Positions 1-6,441 are shown, counted from the stretch's first letter. The stretch is DNA of 10,191 nucleotides from CAVOBC01 sp963693635 (GCA_963693635.1 CAVOBC010000155.1:1-10191), one strand, 5' to 3'. A program made the numbers and translations. The notes: a model not told the origin generated them from the letters alone.

Positions 1-1
1 C

Positions 2-886
2 TACGTCGCGGACGTCCTTAAGATGTTCAACCAGCAGGAGTTCGTCTACACGCTTAAGCCGCCTATTCTCGGCAACGACGCCATCGACGAGTTTCTCCTT
101 GCGTCTCGTCGCGGATTCTGCGAGCACTTTGCAGGCAGTTTCGTCTTCATGATGCGGGCAGCGGACGTCCCTGCACGCGTCGTGGTTGGCTATCAGGGAG
201 GCGAGTACAACCCGGTTGGCAATTACGTTGCGGTGCGGCAGTTCGACGCCCACGCCTGGGCAGAGGTCTGGCTCGCAGGTCGCGGCTGGGTTCGGGTTGA
301 CCCGACATCTGCGGTCGCTCCGGAACGCATTGAAGACGGCCTTGAAGCCGCCGTTGACGAAGGATTCCTCGAAGGTTCGCCGCTGTCGCTGCTCCACTAC
401 CAGACGTTGTGGATAACAGATCTGCGACTGCAACTCAGCGCGCTTGGACACTACTGGGACTCGTGGGTCGTTGGCTACAACCCGTCGATGCAGGTCAGCC
501 TGCTGTCGCGCTTCATTGAAGACGTCTCCGTGACCAAGCTCGGCGCCATGATGCTGGCCGCGGTGTTCGCGGTGATCGGAGCGCTTGCGGTGTACCTGTT
601 ACTGACGAGCCGGCGGCAGAAGCTCGCACCCGTCGATGAAGCTTATCTCGCGTTTTGCGCCGTGCTGGCACGGCGCGGGCTTGAACGGCAAGCCGGCGAG
701 GGGCCGATGGACTACGCGGTCAGAATCGGCATCGGCAATCCCGACATCCGGGATTTAGTGGACGCAGTCACGCAAATCTACGTGGGCTCGGCGTATGCCA
801 CCGAGACGCCAAGCACCGAGCAGCTGAAGGACCTGCGGCGGGCGATACGCAGTCTCCGATCACATATCGCCACCAGCAATGTCTGA
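2..886 (+). CDS. tgpA: TgpA-like membrane transglutaminase, C-terminal part (5' end outside window)
   Basis: This open frame runs in from the left edge and is read here for 295 codons, ending at TGA. A papain-like transglutaminase core is visible: Cys in GFCEHFAGS, His in DAHAWAEVW and Asp in VRVDPTS, which are residues 33, 77 and 93 counted from the Met at nt 23. This order and spacing fit the transglutaminase Cys-His-Asp triad. A single hydrophobic membrane segment follows (about nt 541-606), then RRQK and a short C-terminal cytoplasmic domain resembling DUF4129. Known family members are inner-membrane proteins with several N-terminal membrane helices and a periplasmic transglutaminase domain; in Pseudomonas the gene is essential and sits with moxR/DUF58 genes. 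The substrate is unknown. The Met at nt 23 is internal, because the core continues upstream of it (YVADVLK). The gene converges on acnB. Confidence 0.85.
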   Translation, partial: YVADVLKMFNQQEFVYTLKPPILGNDAIDEFLLASRRGFCEHFAGSFVFMMRAADVPARVVVGYQGGEYNPVGNYVAVRQFDAHAWAEVWLAGRGWVRVDPTSAVAPERIEDGLEAAVDEGFLEGSPLSLLHYQTLWITDLRLQLSALGHYWDSWVVGYNPSMQVSLLSRFIEDVSVTKLGAMMLAAVFAVIGALAVYLLLTSRRQKLAPVDEAYLAFCAVLARRGLERQAGEGPMDYAVRIGIGNPDIRDLVDAVTQIYVGSAYATETPSTEQLKDLRRAIRSLRSHIATSNV

Positions 887-932
887 AGGCCGGGTGCCCT
901 CAAAAGCAAATGGCCGCTGAACTCCGGGCTGC

Positions 933-950
933 CCTGCGCTGCAGCGCAGG
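933..950. terminator. Perfect 18-bp palindrome between convergent tgpA and acnB, possible bidirectional terminator hairpin
   Basis: CCTGCGCTGCAGCGCAGG is its own reverse complement and can form a 7-bp GC-rich stem with a TGCA loop. It lies directly beside the acnB stop codon (951-953 on the minus strand) and 46 bp past the tgpA stop. Its place between convergent genes suggests transcript 3'-end formation or protection from both sides. Neither strand has a U-run right after the stem, so it is not a canonical intrinsic terminator. Confidence 0.45.
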
Positions 951-3524
951 TTAAACCTCGACGACGTTGACAGCCGGGATTGTCGCGCTCGCTGCACTCG
1001 CCATAAAGGACGCTATTTCATGGAAGTTCAGGTAGCGGTAGACCTCGCTGCCAACGGTCGCCAGTTCGCCGGCACGGGCCATGTACTCATCCACCGTCGG
1101 CAGTCGGCCAAGCAGGGATGCGATCGCCGCAAGCTCCGCAGACGCCAGGAACACGTCAGCACCGTCGCCTAGTCGATTGGGGAAGTTACGTGTGGATGTC
1201 GAGACCGCCGTACTATTCGGGGCAATTCGCGCCTGGTTGCCCATGCACAGCGAACATCCCGGCATCTCCGTGCGGGCTCCCGCCTGCGCAAAGATGTTGT
1301 AGACGCCTTCCTCGCGAAGCTGGTGCTCATCCATCTTTGTTGGCGGTGACACCCACAGCCGTGTCGGTATGGAGTCAACCGATGACAACATCTTCGCCGC
1401 CGCGCGAAAGTGACCGATGTTGGTCATACAGGAGCCAATAAACACCTCATCGATGTGCCTGCCAGCCACCTCAGATAATGGTTTGACATCATCGGGATCA
1501 TTGGGGCATGCAAGCAGCGGCTCCTTGATCTCATTGAGGTCAATCTCGATGATCTCGGCGTACTCGGCATCAGCGTCAGGTGCGAGCAGATCGGGATCGG
1601 CAATCCATTCCTCCATTCGGGCAATCCGCCGCGCGATTGTACGGGCATCCCCATAGCCTTCGCTGATCATCCACTTGAGCAGGGTAACGTTGGAGGTGAT
1701 GTACTCGATGATGGGTTCTTTGCCGAGGCGAATCGTGCAACCGCCGGCTGACCGTTCCGCCGACGCATCCGAGATCTCGAACGCCTGTTCGACTTTCAGA
1801 TCCGGCAGACCTTCAATTTCGAGGATTCTGCCCGAAAATACGTTCTTTTTGCCTTCCTTGGCGACGGTGAGCAGACCGCGCTGAATCGCGGCGTACGGGA
1901 TCGCATTGACCAGGTCTCGCAGCATGATTCCGGGCTGCATCTCGCCAGTGAACCGAACCAGCACAGATTCGGGCATGTCGAGTGGCATAACGCCGATGGC
2001 GGCGGCGAAGGCAACCAGACCCGAGCCCGCAGGAAAACTAATCCCCATCGGAAATCGCGTATGCGAGTCGCCACCGGTGCCAACCGTGTCGGGCATCAAC
2101 ATTCTATTCAGCCAAGAGTGAATGATGCCATCACCGGGCCTTAGCGCAACACCACCGCGGGTTTGAATGAAGTCGGGCAGTGTGTGCTGGGTTTCGATAT
2201 CGATAGGCTTGGGGTAAGCCGCTGTATGGCAAAATGATTGCATGACGAGATCTGCCGAGAAACCGAGACAGGCCAGTTCGCGCAACTCATCTCGCGTCAT
2301 CGGCCCCGTGGTGTCTTGCGAGCCAACGGTCGTCATACGCGGCTCACAGTATGTGCCTGGCCGCACGCCTGGAACGTCACAGGCTCGCCCGACGATTTTC
2401 TGCGCGAGCGTGAAGCCGCGACTGCTGGCGCCTGGATCAGCGGCCACCTTGAACACGTCGCTAATGCCCAACCCCAGGGTTTCGCGGGCGCGGGCCGTCA
2501 AACTACGGCCAATGATCAGGGGAATGCGCCCACCTGCCCGGACCTCGTCCAACAGAACGCCAGTTGAGAGGGTGAACTGGCTGATCTCCTCGCCGGTGTC
2601 TTCGTTGACGATGCGTCCGTCGTACGGGTAGACGCTGATGACATCGCCCATGGCAATCTTGCTGACGTTGCATTCGATCGGAAGGGCGCCTGCATCTTCC
2701 ATCGTGTTGAAGAAGATCGGCGCGATCTTACCGCCGATACAGACCCCGCCATCGCGCTTGTTGGGGATATGCGGTATGTCCTTGCCCATGTGCCACAAAA
2801 CAGAGTTCGTGGCGGATTTACGGGACGAGCCGGTGCCAACAACGTCGCCGACATAGGCAATCGGATGGCCTTTGTCTTTTAACGTTTCGATGGTCTCAAG
2901 CGGGGTTTCCATCTTCTTGATGAGCATTGACCGAGCGTGAAGAGGAATATCAGGTCGACTCCACGCGTCGCCGGCAGGTGACAGATCATCGGTGTTGGTT
3001 TCCCCCGGAACCACGAATGCAGTCACAGTGATCTTGTTGGGGACTTCCGGCTTGGAGGTGAACCATTCACCGTCCGCCCAGGACTGGAGCACACGGCGCG
3101 CGTGCTCGTTGCCTGCCGCCTTGTCAGCAACGTCGTGGAACGCATCAAACATCAGGAGGGTCCTCGACAGACCATCGGCGGCGACACTGCCGAGTTCCTC
3201 GTCATCGAGCAGGTCAACAAGCGCTTCGATGTTGTACCCACCCAACATGGTCGCGAGCAAACGTGTCGCTGCCTCGCGAGAGATGAGCTCACAGCTGTCT
3301 TCACCCTTTGCCACCGCGGACAAAAATGCAGCCTTGACGTAGGCCGCATCGTCGACGCCCGCCGGGATGCGGTCTGATAGCAGTTCTTTGAGGAAGGCCT
3401 CCTCCCCAGCAGGAGGATCTTTCAAAAGCGCAACCAGCTCATTCACCTGCTCCGCCGACAACGGCTTCGGCAGAATTCCCTCTTCAGCGCGTTCGCTCGC
3501 CTGCTGACGATATGCTTCTAGCAC
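951..3524 (-). CDS. acnB: Bifunctional aconitate hydratase 2 / 2-methylisocitrate dehydratase (aconitase B)
   Basis: The product is a cytosolic [4Fe-4S] enzyme converting citrate to isocitrate via cis-aconitate in the TCA cycle; AcnB enzymes also act on 2-methylisocitrate. It has 857 residues, close to the 865 of E. coli AcnB, and the same opening, MLEAYRQ. The AcnB-type order is visible: an N-terminal HEAT-like helical domain (about 1-160), then the swivel domain (VPGETNTDDLSPAGD onward), then the cluster-binding core. Likely cluster ligands are Cys699 in FIGSCMTNIGHF and Cys757/Cys760 in MPGCSLCMGNQ, spaced like the E. coli ligands. The start is GTG at 3522-3524, supported by GAGGG seven bases upstream and by the N-terminal match. 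It is a single-gene unit, convergent with tgpA and divergent from miaE. In E. coli the apo-enzyme binds RNA; nothing here tests that. Confidence 0.97.
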   Translation of the reverse strand: MLEAYRQQASERAEEGILPKPLSAEQVNELVALLKDPPAGEEAFLKELLSDRIPAGVDDAAYVKAAFLSAVAKGEDSCELISREAATRLLATMLGGYNIEALVDLLDDEELGSVAADGLSRTLLMFDAFHDVADKAAGNEHARRVLQSWADGEWFTSKPEVPNKITVTAFVVPGETNTDDLSPAGDAWSRPDIPLHARSMLIKKMETPLETIETLKDKGHPIAYVGDVVGTGSSRKSATNSVLWHMGKDIPHIPNKRDGGVCIGGKIAPIFFNTMEDAGALPIECNVSKIAMGDVISVYPYDGRIVNEDTGEEISQFTLSTGVLLDEVRAGGRIPLIIGRSLTARARETLGLGISDVFKVAADPGASSRGFTLAQKIVGRACDVPGVRPGTYCEPRMTTVGSQDTTGPMTRDELRELACLGFSADLVMQSFCHTAAYPKPIDIETQHTLPDFIQTRGGVALRPGDGIIHSWLNRMLMPDTVGTGGDSHTRFPMGISFPAGSGLVAFAAAIGVMPLDMPESVLVRFTGEMQPGIMLRDLVNAIPYAAIQRGLLTVAKEGKKNVFSGRILEIEGLPDLKVEQAFEISDASAERSAGGCTIRLGKEPIIEYITSNVTLLKWMISEGYGDARTIARRIARMEEWIADPDLLAPDADAEYAEIIEIDLNEIKEPLLACPNDPDDVKPLSEVAGRHIDEVFIGSCMTNIGHFRAAAKMLSSVDSIPTRLWVSPPTKMDEHQLREEGVYNIFAQAGARTEMPGCSLCMGNQARIAPNSTAVSTSTRNFPNRLGDGADVFLASAELAAIASLLGRLPTVDEYMARAGELATVGSEVYRYLNFHEIASFMASAASATIPAVNVVEV

Positions 3525-3531
3525 GATGAAA

Positions 3532-3536
3532 CCCTC
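3532..3536 (-). promoter_or_regulatory. Ribosome binding site for acnB, supporting the GTG start
   Basis: On the minus strand GAGGG lies seven bases before the GTG at 3524-3522. No ATG in the same frame is placed as well, and the protein from this GTG aligns with the usual AcnB N-terminus. Confidence 0.7.
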
Positions 3537-3573
3537 GTAAAATCAAATAGTTGTGGTGTGAAAACGGCCGCTA

Positions 3574-3602
3574 AGTTTAGCGTACGTGGTGTCTCAAGTT
3601 AA
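3574..3602 (-). promoter_or_regulatory. Candidate sigma-70 promoter of acnB overlapped by a palindrome
   Basis: On the minus strand TTAACT (3602-3597) and TAAACT (3579-3574) match the -35 and -10 consensus at four of six positions each, with an exact 17-bp spacer. The -10 sits inside the inverted repeat CGCTAAGTTTAGCG (3569-3582), which could be an operator. The leader to the acnB start would be about 40-45 nt. This is a pattern match only; other boxes are possible. Confidence 0.35.
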
Positions 3603-3634
3603 GCGCATAATCGGCAACGGCACTGGCTTCACTT

Positions 3635-3726
3635 GATTCTGCGGTATCGAAACGACATTGGGATACGATGAATCTGCGGCCCGCAGGACCGGGTACCCCG
3701 GTCCACCACCGGGACACCGCAGAATC
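3635..3726. repeat. Structured inverted-repeat cluster in the acnB-miaE divergent region
   Basis: An 11-bp perfect inverted repeat, GATTCTGCGGT (3635-3645) and ACCGCAGAATC (3716-3726), brackets 70 bp. Inside lie CTGCGGCCCGCAG (3674-3686, odd palindrome) and an 8-bp stem GGACCGGG/CCCGGTCC with a TAC loop (3686-3704). CCCGGT (3697-3702) can pair instead with ACCGGG at 3708-3713, so two hairpins exclude each other. The element could be an RNA leader of miaE, a cruciform or protein-binding site for either gene, or a small repeat element. I recognise no known RNA family. Confidence 0.6.
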
Positions 3727-3796
3727 CGATCGACCCCATGGAGTATCGACGACCCGTCCGCCTTTTGACATGGCAACTAACAGATGAACAGGCGGA

Positions 3797-4444
3797 ATGA
3801 ATGGAGAAAACGCATTGACGGTTGATGACCTTCTATACTGTGCGACACCGGAAAGCTGGCTGTGCGACGTGCCGGCAAATCTGGACGTCCTTCTCATCGA
3901 CCATGCCAACTGTGAAAAAAAGGCTGCATCCACGGCGCTGAATCTCATGTATCGCTACGTGGACGACGGCGCAATGCTTCAGCAGTTGTCGCGGCTCGCG
4001 CGCGAGGAACTCCGGCACTTCGAGCAGGTTGTGCAGCTAATGTCCGAACTGGGCATCGACTACGTTCATCTGGCGTCCGCGCGTTATGCAGGGGGCCTGC
4101 GGCAGCATGTCAGAACCCATGAGCCGGCACGCCTGGTCGATCTTCTACTCGTCAGTGCCGTCGTTGAGGCGAGGAGCTGCGAACGCTTTGAAAAGCTCTG
4201 CAATGTCGTTCCGGTAACCATGGCGGATTTTTATCAGAGTCTGCTCGCATCGGAGGCAAGGCACTTTCAAACCTATCTGGCACTCGCGGCCAGAGCAACA
4301 GACGAGGATCTGAGCCTGCGGCTAGGTCCCCTGCTGGAAACCGACCGATCTCTTATTTTGGAAGTCGACACTGCTTTTCGTTTTCACTCGGGGCCCCTGG
4401 CCGGTCTGTCCTCGGTTCCTATGGGCCAGGATGACAGCTCGTAG
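3797..4444 (+). CDS. miaE: tRNA 2-methylthio-N6-isopentenyladenosine(37) hydroxylase
   Basis: MiaE is a non-haem diiron monooxygenase that uses O2 to hydroxylate ms2i6A37 to ms2io6A37 in tRNAs reading UNN codons, after MiaA and MiaB. The 215-residue protein shows the ferritin-like ligand set: Glu40 in HANCEKKA, Glu71/His74 in EELRHFEQV, Glu124 in VVEARSCERF and Glu153/His156 in SEARHFQ. The RFHSG near the C-terminus is typical; about 17 extra residues follow it. Length agrees with the short Pseudomonas-type MiaE. The start at ATG 3797 has GGCGG only one base upstream, which is too close. TTG at 3815 has GGAG (3803-3806) at eight bases and may be the true start, losing six residues that carry no motif. 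The 3' end overlaps lpxH by 61 bp on the opposite strand. Confidence 0.93.
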   Translation: MNGENALTVDDLLYCATPESWLCDVPANLDVLLIDHANCEKKAASTALNLMYRYVDDGAMLQQLSRLAREELRHFEQVVQLMSELGIDYVHLASARYAGGLRQHVRTHEPARLVDLLLVSAVVEARSCERFEKLCNVVPVTMADFYQSLLASEARHFQTYLALAARATDEDLSLRLGPLLETDRSLILEVDTAFRFHSGPLAGLSSVPMGQDDSS

Positions 4445-5130
4445 CGTCCGTCTTCGTGCCTTAGCACCCACGCCGACGCATCCCAATCGCCCAGAACGAT
4501 GCGTTTGCCATTGGCCGCAACTTCCGGCACCGCGTGCTGTGCCGGGCGATGCGTGTGTCCGTGAATCATCAGGCGAACCTTCTCATCGCGCATGGTGCGC
4601 ACGACCTCTGTTGGCGTCACGTCCATGATGTCTGCTGCCGACTCTCGGGTATGTGCCTGGCTGTCCTTGCGCAGCGAGGCCGCAAATGCAGCGCGCTCGG
4701 GCAGCGTTCGGCTGAGAAAATCGGCGCGGAAGCCGTCGCTGCGCAGAATCAGACGAGCCTTCATGTATTCTTCGTCGCGCGTACAGAGGCTGTCGCCGTG
4801 CATCACAAGGACCGTCTCGCCGCCGATCTCGAGGCGGGACGGGTCGTCCAGCAGATCGAAGCCGGTACGGCGGCAAAAGTCGTCGCCCAGAAGAAAGTCG
4901 CGATTGCCGTGCATCAGGTTTTTGCTGCCCGCAGCACACACCCGCATGGCTGCGGTGACCTCATTGACGAAGGGGCCAGAATCGTCGTCACCCAGCCAAA
5001 CCTCAAAGAGATCACCGAGAATGAACAGGCGATCAGCCGCAGTGAGGCCCACCAGGAAGTTTTCGAATGCGCGAATCAGGTCGGGTCTGTCGGCCGTCAG
5101 ATGCAGGTCCGAGATGAAGTGTTCTGCCAT
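4384..5130 (-). CDS. lpxH: UDP-2,3-diacylglucosamine diphosphatase
   Basis: LpxH is a peripheral inner-membrane metallophosphoesterase. It hydrolyses UDP-2,3-diacylglucosamine to lipid X and UMP, the fourth step of lipid A synthesis. The 248-residue product (E. coli LpxH is 240) has the expected Mn ligands: Asp8 and His10 in ISDLHL, Asp40 in ILGDLFEVW, Asn76 in HGNRDF, His111 in MHGDSL, and His192/His194 in HGHTHRP. The frame stays open far upstream, through the antisense of two tRNA genes, but homology begins at MAEHFISDLHL, so ATG 5130-5128 is the start. No clear Shine-Dalgarno precedes it. No ppiB gene, a common partner, lies upstream. The 3' end overlaps miaE. Confidence 0.96.
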   Translation of the reverse strand: MAEHFISDLHLTADRPDLIRAFENFLVGLTAADRLFILGDLFEVWLGDDDSGPFVNEVTAAMRVCAAGSKNLMHGNRDFLLGDDFCRRTGFDLLDDPSRLEIGGETVLVMHGDSLCTRDEEYMKARLILRSDGFRADFLSRTLPERAAFAASLRKDSQAHTRESAADIMDVTPTEVVRTMRDEKVRLMIHGHTHRPAQHAVPEVAANGKRIVLGDWDASAWVLRHEDGRYELSSWPIGTEDRPARGPE

Positions 5131-5222
5131 GTGGTCTACGTTCGTTGAGCAATCGGACCCGCAGTTTACCGCGGTTGTCGCGTTCGCCGTGGCCTCCTGG
5201 GCAAGGGCGCCTGTCGCAACGC

Positions 5223-5250
5223 TTGATAACCGGGCAAGCTGCCATGACAA
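5223..5250 (-). promoter_or_regulatory. Candidate sigma-70 promoter of lpxH
   Basis: On the minus strand TTGTCA (5250-5245, five of six to consensus) and TATCAA (5228-5223, four of six) are separated by 16 bp. The start point would fall near 5216, giving a leader of about 85 nt. It faces away from the tRNA-Pro promoter in the same 207-bp divergent region. Confidence 0.4.
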
Positions 5251-5292
5251 TCCGGAGCGATGCCGAATCCGGGGCAACGTGGACGACGGGTG

Positions 5293-5321
5293 TGGACCTA
5301 GGGTTGCTGCGGCAGTAGAAT
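5293..5321 (+). promoter_or_regulatory. Candidate promoter of the tRNA-Pro gene with GC-rich discriminator
   Basis: TGGACC (5293-5298) and TAGAAT (5316-5321) are spaced by exactly 17 bp and match the -35/-10 consensus at four and five of six positions. The bases after the -10, TCGCGCCG, form the GC-rich discriminator typical of stable-RNA promoters repressed by ppGpp. The -10 ends 16 bp before the mature tRNA. Confidence 0.55.
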
Positions 5322-5337
5322 TCGCGCCGTTGTGAAA

Positions 5338-5414
5338 CGGGGTATAGCGCAGTCTGGTAGCGCGCCTGCTTTGGGAGCAGGATGTCGGGAGTTCGAATCT
5401 CTCTACCCCGACCA
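5338..5414 (+). tRNA. tRNA-Pro (anticodon UGG)
   Basis: The 77-nt cloverleaf has acceptor arm CGGGGTA/TACCCCG, discriminator A5411 and encoded CCA (5412-5414). The anticodon stem CCTGC/GCAGG encloses TTTGGGA, putting TGG at 5372-5374. The T-arm contains GTTCGAATC. This tRNA reads CCN proline codons and leads the four-tRNA group. It lies divergent from lpxH. Confidence 0.97.
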
Positions 5415-5675
5415 CAGAACAGTCGCGACCGGTCTCAACGGTGAGAGCAGTCGCCTCGTCGATGATGCTTGTGAGCCGTTGCGTCGGTGCCCACCTCGAC
5501 CAGATTGACAAGCGGCCAGTCGGATCGCCTGTTTCGGCAAGACCCGCTCGGAGCTTCGGCAAGCTGACGTGCACAAGCCAAGGCGAGAAAGCTGTTGGCC
5601 GTTCAGTCTTTTCGCAAAAATTGGACGGGTGCGGGAGAACCCGCTTCAAGGCCGAACAAAAAGCGCCAGGATTAT
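5415..5675 (+). other. Spacer tRNA-Pro to tRNA-Arg, no gene seen
   Basis: These 261 bp hold no convincing coding frame. Small hairpins are visible: TCTCA/TGAGA with loop ACGG (5433-5446), just after the tRNA, and GCGGG/CCCGC with loop AGAA (5631-5644). Neither has a U-run. I see no clear promoter for tRNA-Arg, so it may depend on readthrough from the tRNA-Pro promoter followed by processing. Confidence 0.5.
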
Positions 5676-5752
5676 GCGCCTGTAGCTCAACCGGATAGAG
5701 CATCGGCCTTCTAAGCCGAGGGTTGAAGGTTCGAGTCCTTCCAGGCGTACCA
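5676..5752 (+). tRNA. tRNA-Arg (anticodon UCU)
   Basis: The 77-nt cloverleaf has acceptor arm GCGCCTG/CAGGCGT and encoded CCA (5750-5752). The anticodon stem TCGGC/GCCGA encloses CTTCTAA, putting TCT at 5710-5712. The T-arm is GAAGG/CCTTC with TTCGAGT. It reads AGA/AGG. The first acceptor pair is G1-U72 (G5676 with T5748) instead of a Watson-Crick pair; the rest of the arm is fully paired. Confidence 0.97.
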
Positions 5753-5783
5753 GCACAGAACCGCGGGCCCCCTGGACACCCGA

Positions 5784-5828
5784 GAAGGGTCACATTGTGA
5801 AGGGGACACAGCGGAAGGGGTCACAGCG
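5784..5828 (+). repeat. Three tandem copies of a ~15-bp unit, consensus GAAGGGGTCACAGCG
   Basis: The copies are GAAGGGTCACATTG (5784-5797, one base short and diverged at its end), GAAGGGGACACAGCG (5799-5813) and GAAGGGGTCACAGCG (5814-5828). The last two differ at one position. They sit in a non-coding tRNA spacer. Slippage amplification or iterated protein-binding sites would both explain them. Confidence 0.75.
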
Positions 5829-5966
5829 AGAAGCGACAGACCGTAGGAGCAGGGCTCGAGAGAAGAAGCACGACTCGAAAGAAAAAGCCGCAGAATAGAG
5901 AATTCAGACAAGGGGCATGAACGTTGAGCGCCACGACCCCGCCATTGTTCGGTGGTGATTCTAGGT

Positions 5967-5994
5967 AGTTTGACGGTTCGCAGTTTGACGGTTC
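5967..5994 (+). repeat. Direct repeat AGTTTGACGGTTC x2 just upstream of tRNA-His
   Basis: Two exact 13-bp copies occupy 5967-5979 and 5982-5994, giving a 15-bp period. The second ends three bases before the tRNA-His G-1. Each contains TTGACG, which resembles a -35 box, but no -10 can follow before the tRNA begins. The repeat may affect precursor processing or be simple slippage. Confidence 0.8.
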
Positions 5995-5997
5995 AAT

Positions 5998-6074
5998 GGT
6001 GGGCGTAGCTCAGTTGGTAGAGCTCTGGATTGTGATTCCAGCGGTCGCGGGTTCAAGCCCCGTCGTCCACCCCA
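5998..6074 (+). tRNA. tRNA-His (anticodon GUG)
   Basis: The 77-nt gene includes the histidine-specific G-1 (5998) paired with C73 (6071), and encoded CCA (6072-6074). The acceptor arm is GTGGGCG/CGTCCAC with one G-U pair. The anticodon stem CTGGA/TCCAG encloses TTGTGAT, putting GTG at 6032-6034. It reads CAC/CAU. Confidence 0.97.
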
Positions 6075-6407
6075 TACCGCCCGCCGACCTGCCGCGCAGA
6101 GAAATCAGCCCCGGTCATGACCCTCTACTGTGTGGCACCTCAACATTCGAGGCCACTGAGGTTGAGCGACTCGCGCAGGTGCCGGTATCTCGCAGCGTTC
6201 TCAACACGTGCATCACCGAGTGCGACTGTCCGAAAAAGCATGGGAAATACAGCCTCAACCTGTGTAGAATCGCGCGTTTTTCGCGGTCCCTCCGGTCCGC
6301 CCCTGGCAACGCAGAATGAAAGGCGAGTTCCTGACCGGAAGCACTGATGCGGAGCAGACCACGAACGGCCTCTTCTGACGGTCAGGCGAGTGGTCAAGGG
6401 CACTGAG

Positions 6408-6441
6408 GGGGGCGCACACCCGCCCCCTGAACACGGGGCGG
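6408..6441 (+). repeat. Two mutually exclusive GC-rich hairpins
   Basis: GGGGGCG (6408-6414) pairs perfectly with CGCCCCC (6421-6427) around a six-base loop. The middle segment can instead pair as CCGCCCC (6420-6426) with GGGGCGG (6435-6441) around an eight-base loop. Both stems have seven GC pairs, so only one can form at a time. There is no U-run after either. Confidence 0.6.

Larger units (their letters stand above)
5753..5997 (+). other. Spacer tRNA-Arg to tRNA-His, repeat-bearing, no gene seen
   Basis: These 245 bp contain no believable coding frame. The plus strand is purine-rich from about 5782 to 5925 and carries a threefold 15-bp tandem repeat (5784-5828). A second, twofold repeat with 15-bp period lies right before tRNA-His (5967-5994). 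No confident promoter or terminator is visible. Confidence 0.5.

Noticed and set aside
3765..3770. Consensus TTGACA upstream of miaE as a -35 box
   Set aside because: The bases 16-18 bp downstream do not resemble a -10 box, and the start point would fall inside miaE.
3577..3948. Minus-strand 123-codon frame between acnB and miaE
   Set aside because: Its 5' part is antisense to miaE and the rest crosses inverted repeats and the acnB promoter; no coding character.
5131..5793. Upstream in-frame extension of lpxH on the minus strand (total 469 codons)
   Set aside because: It runs through the antisense of tRNA-Pro and tRNA-Arg and gives the well-known antisense-tRNA ghost peptides (RFELPTSCSQ, RTRTFNPRLRRP). 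LpxH homology starts at 5130.
5711..5911. Minus-strand 66-codon frame ending WKDSNLQPSA
   Set aside because: The ending is another antisense-tRNA-Arg artefact; no ribosome site or family match.
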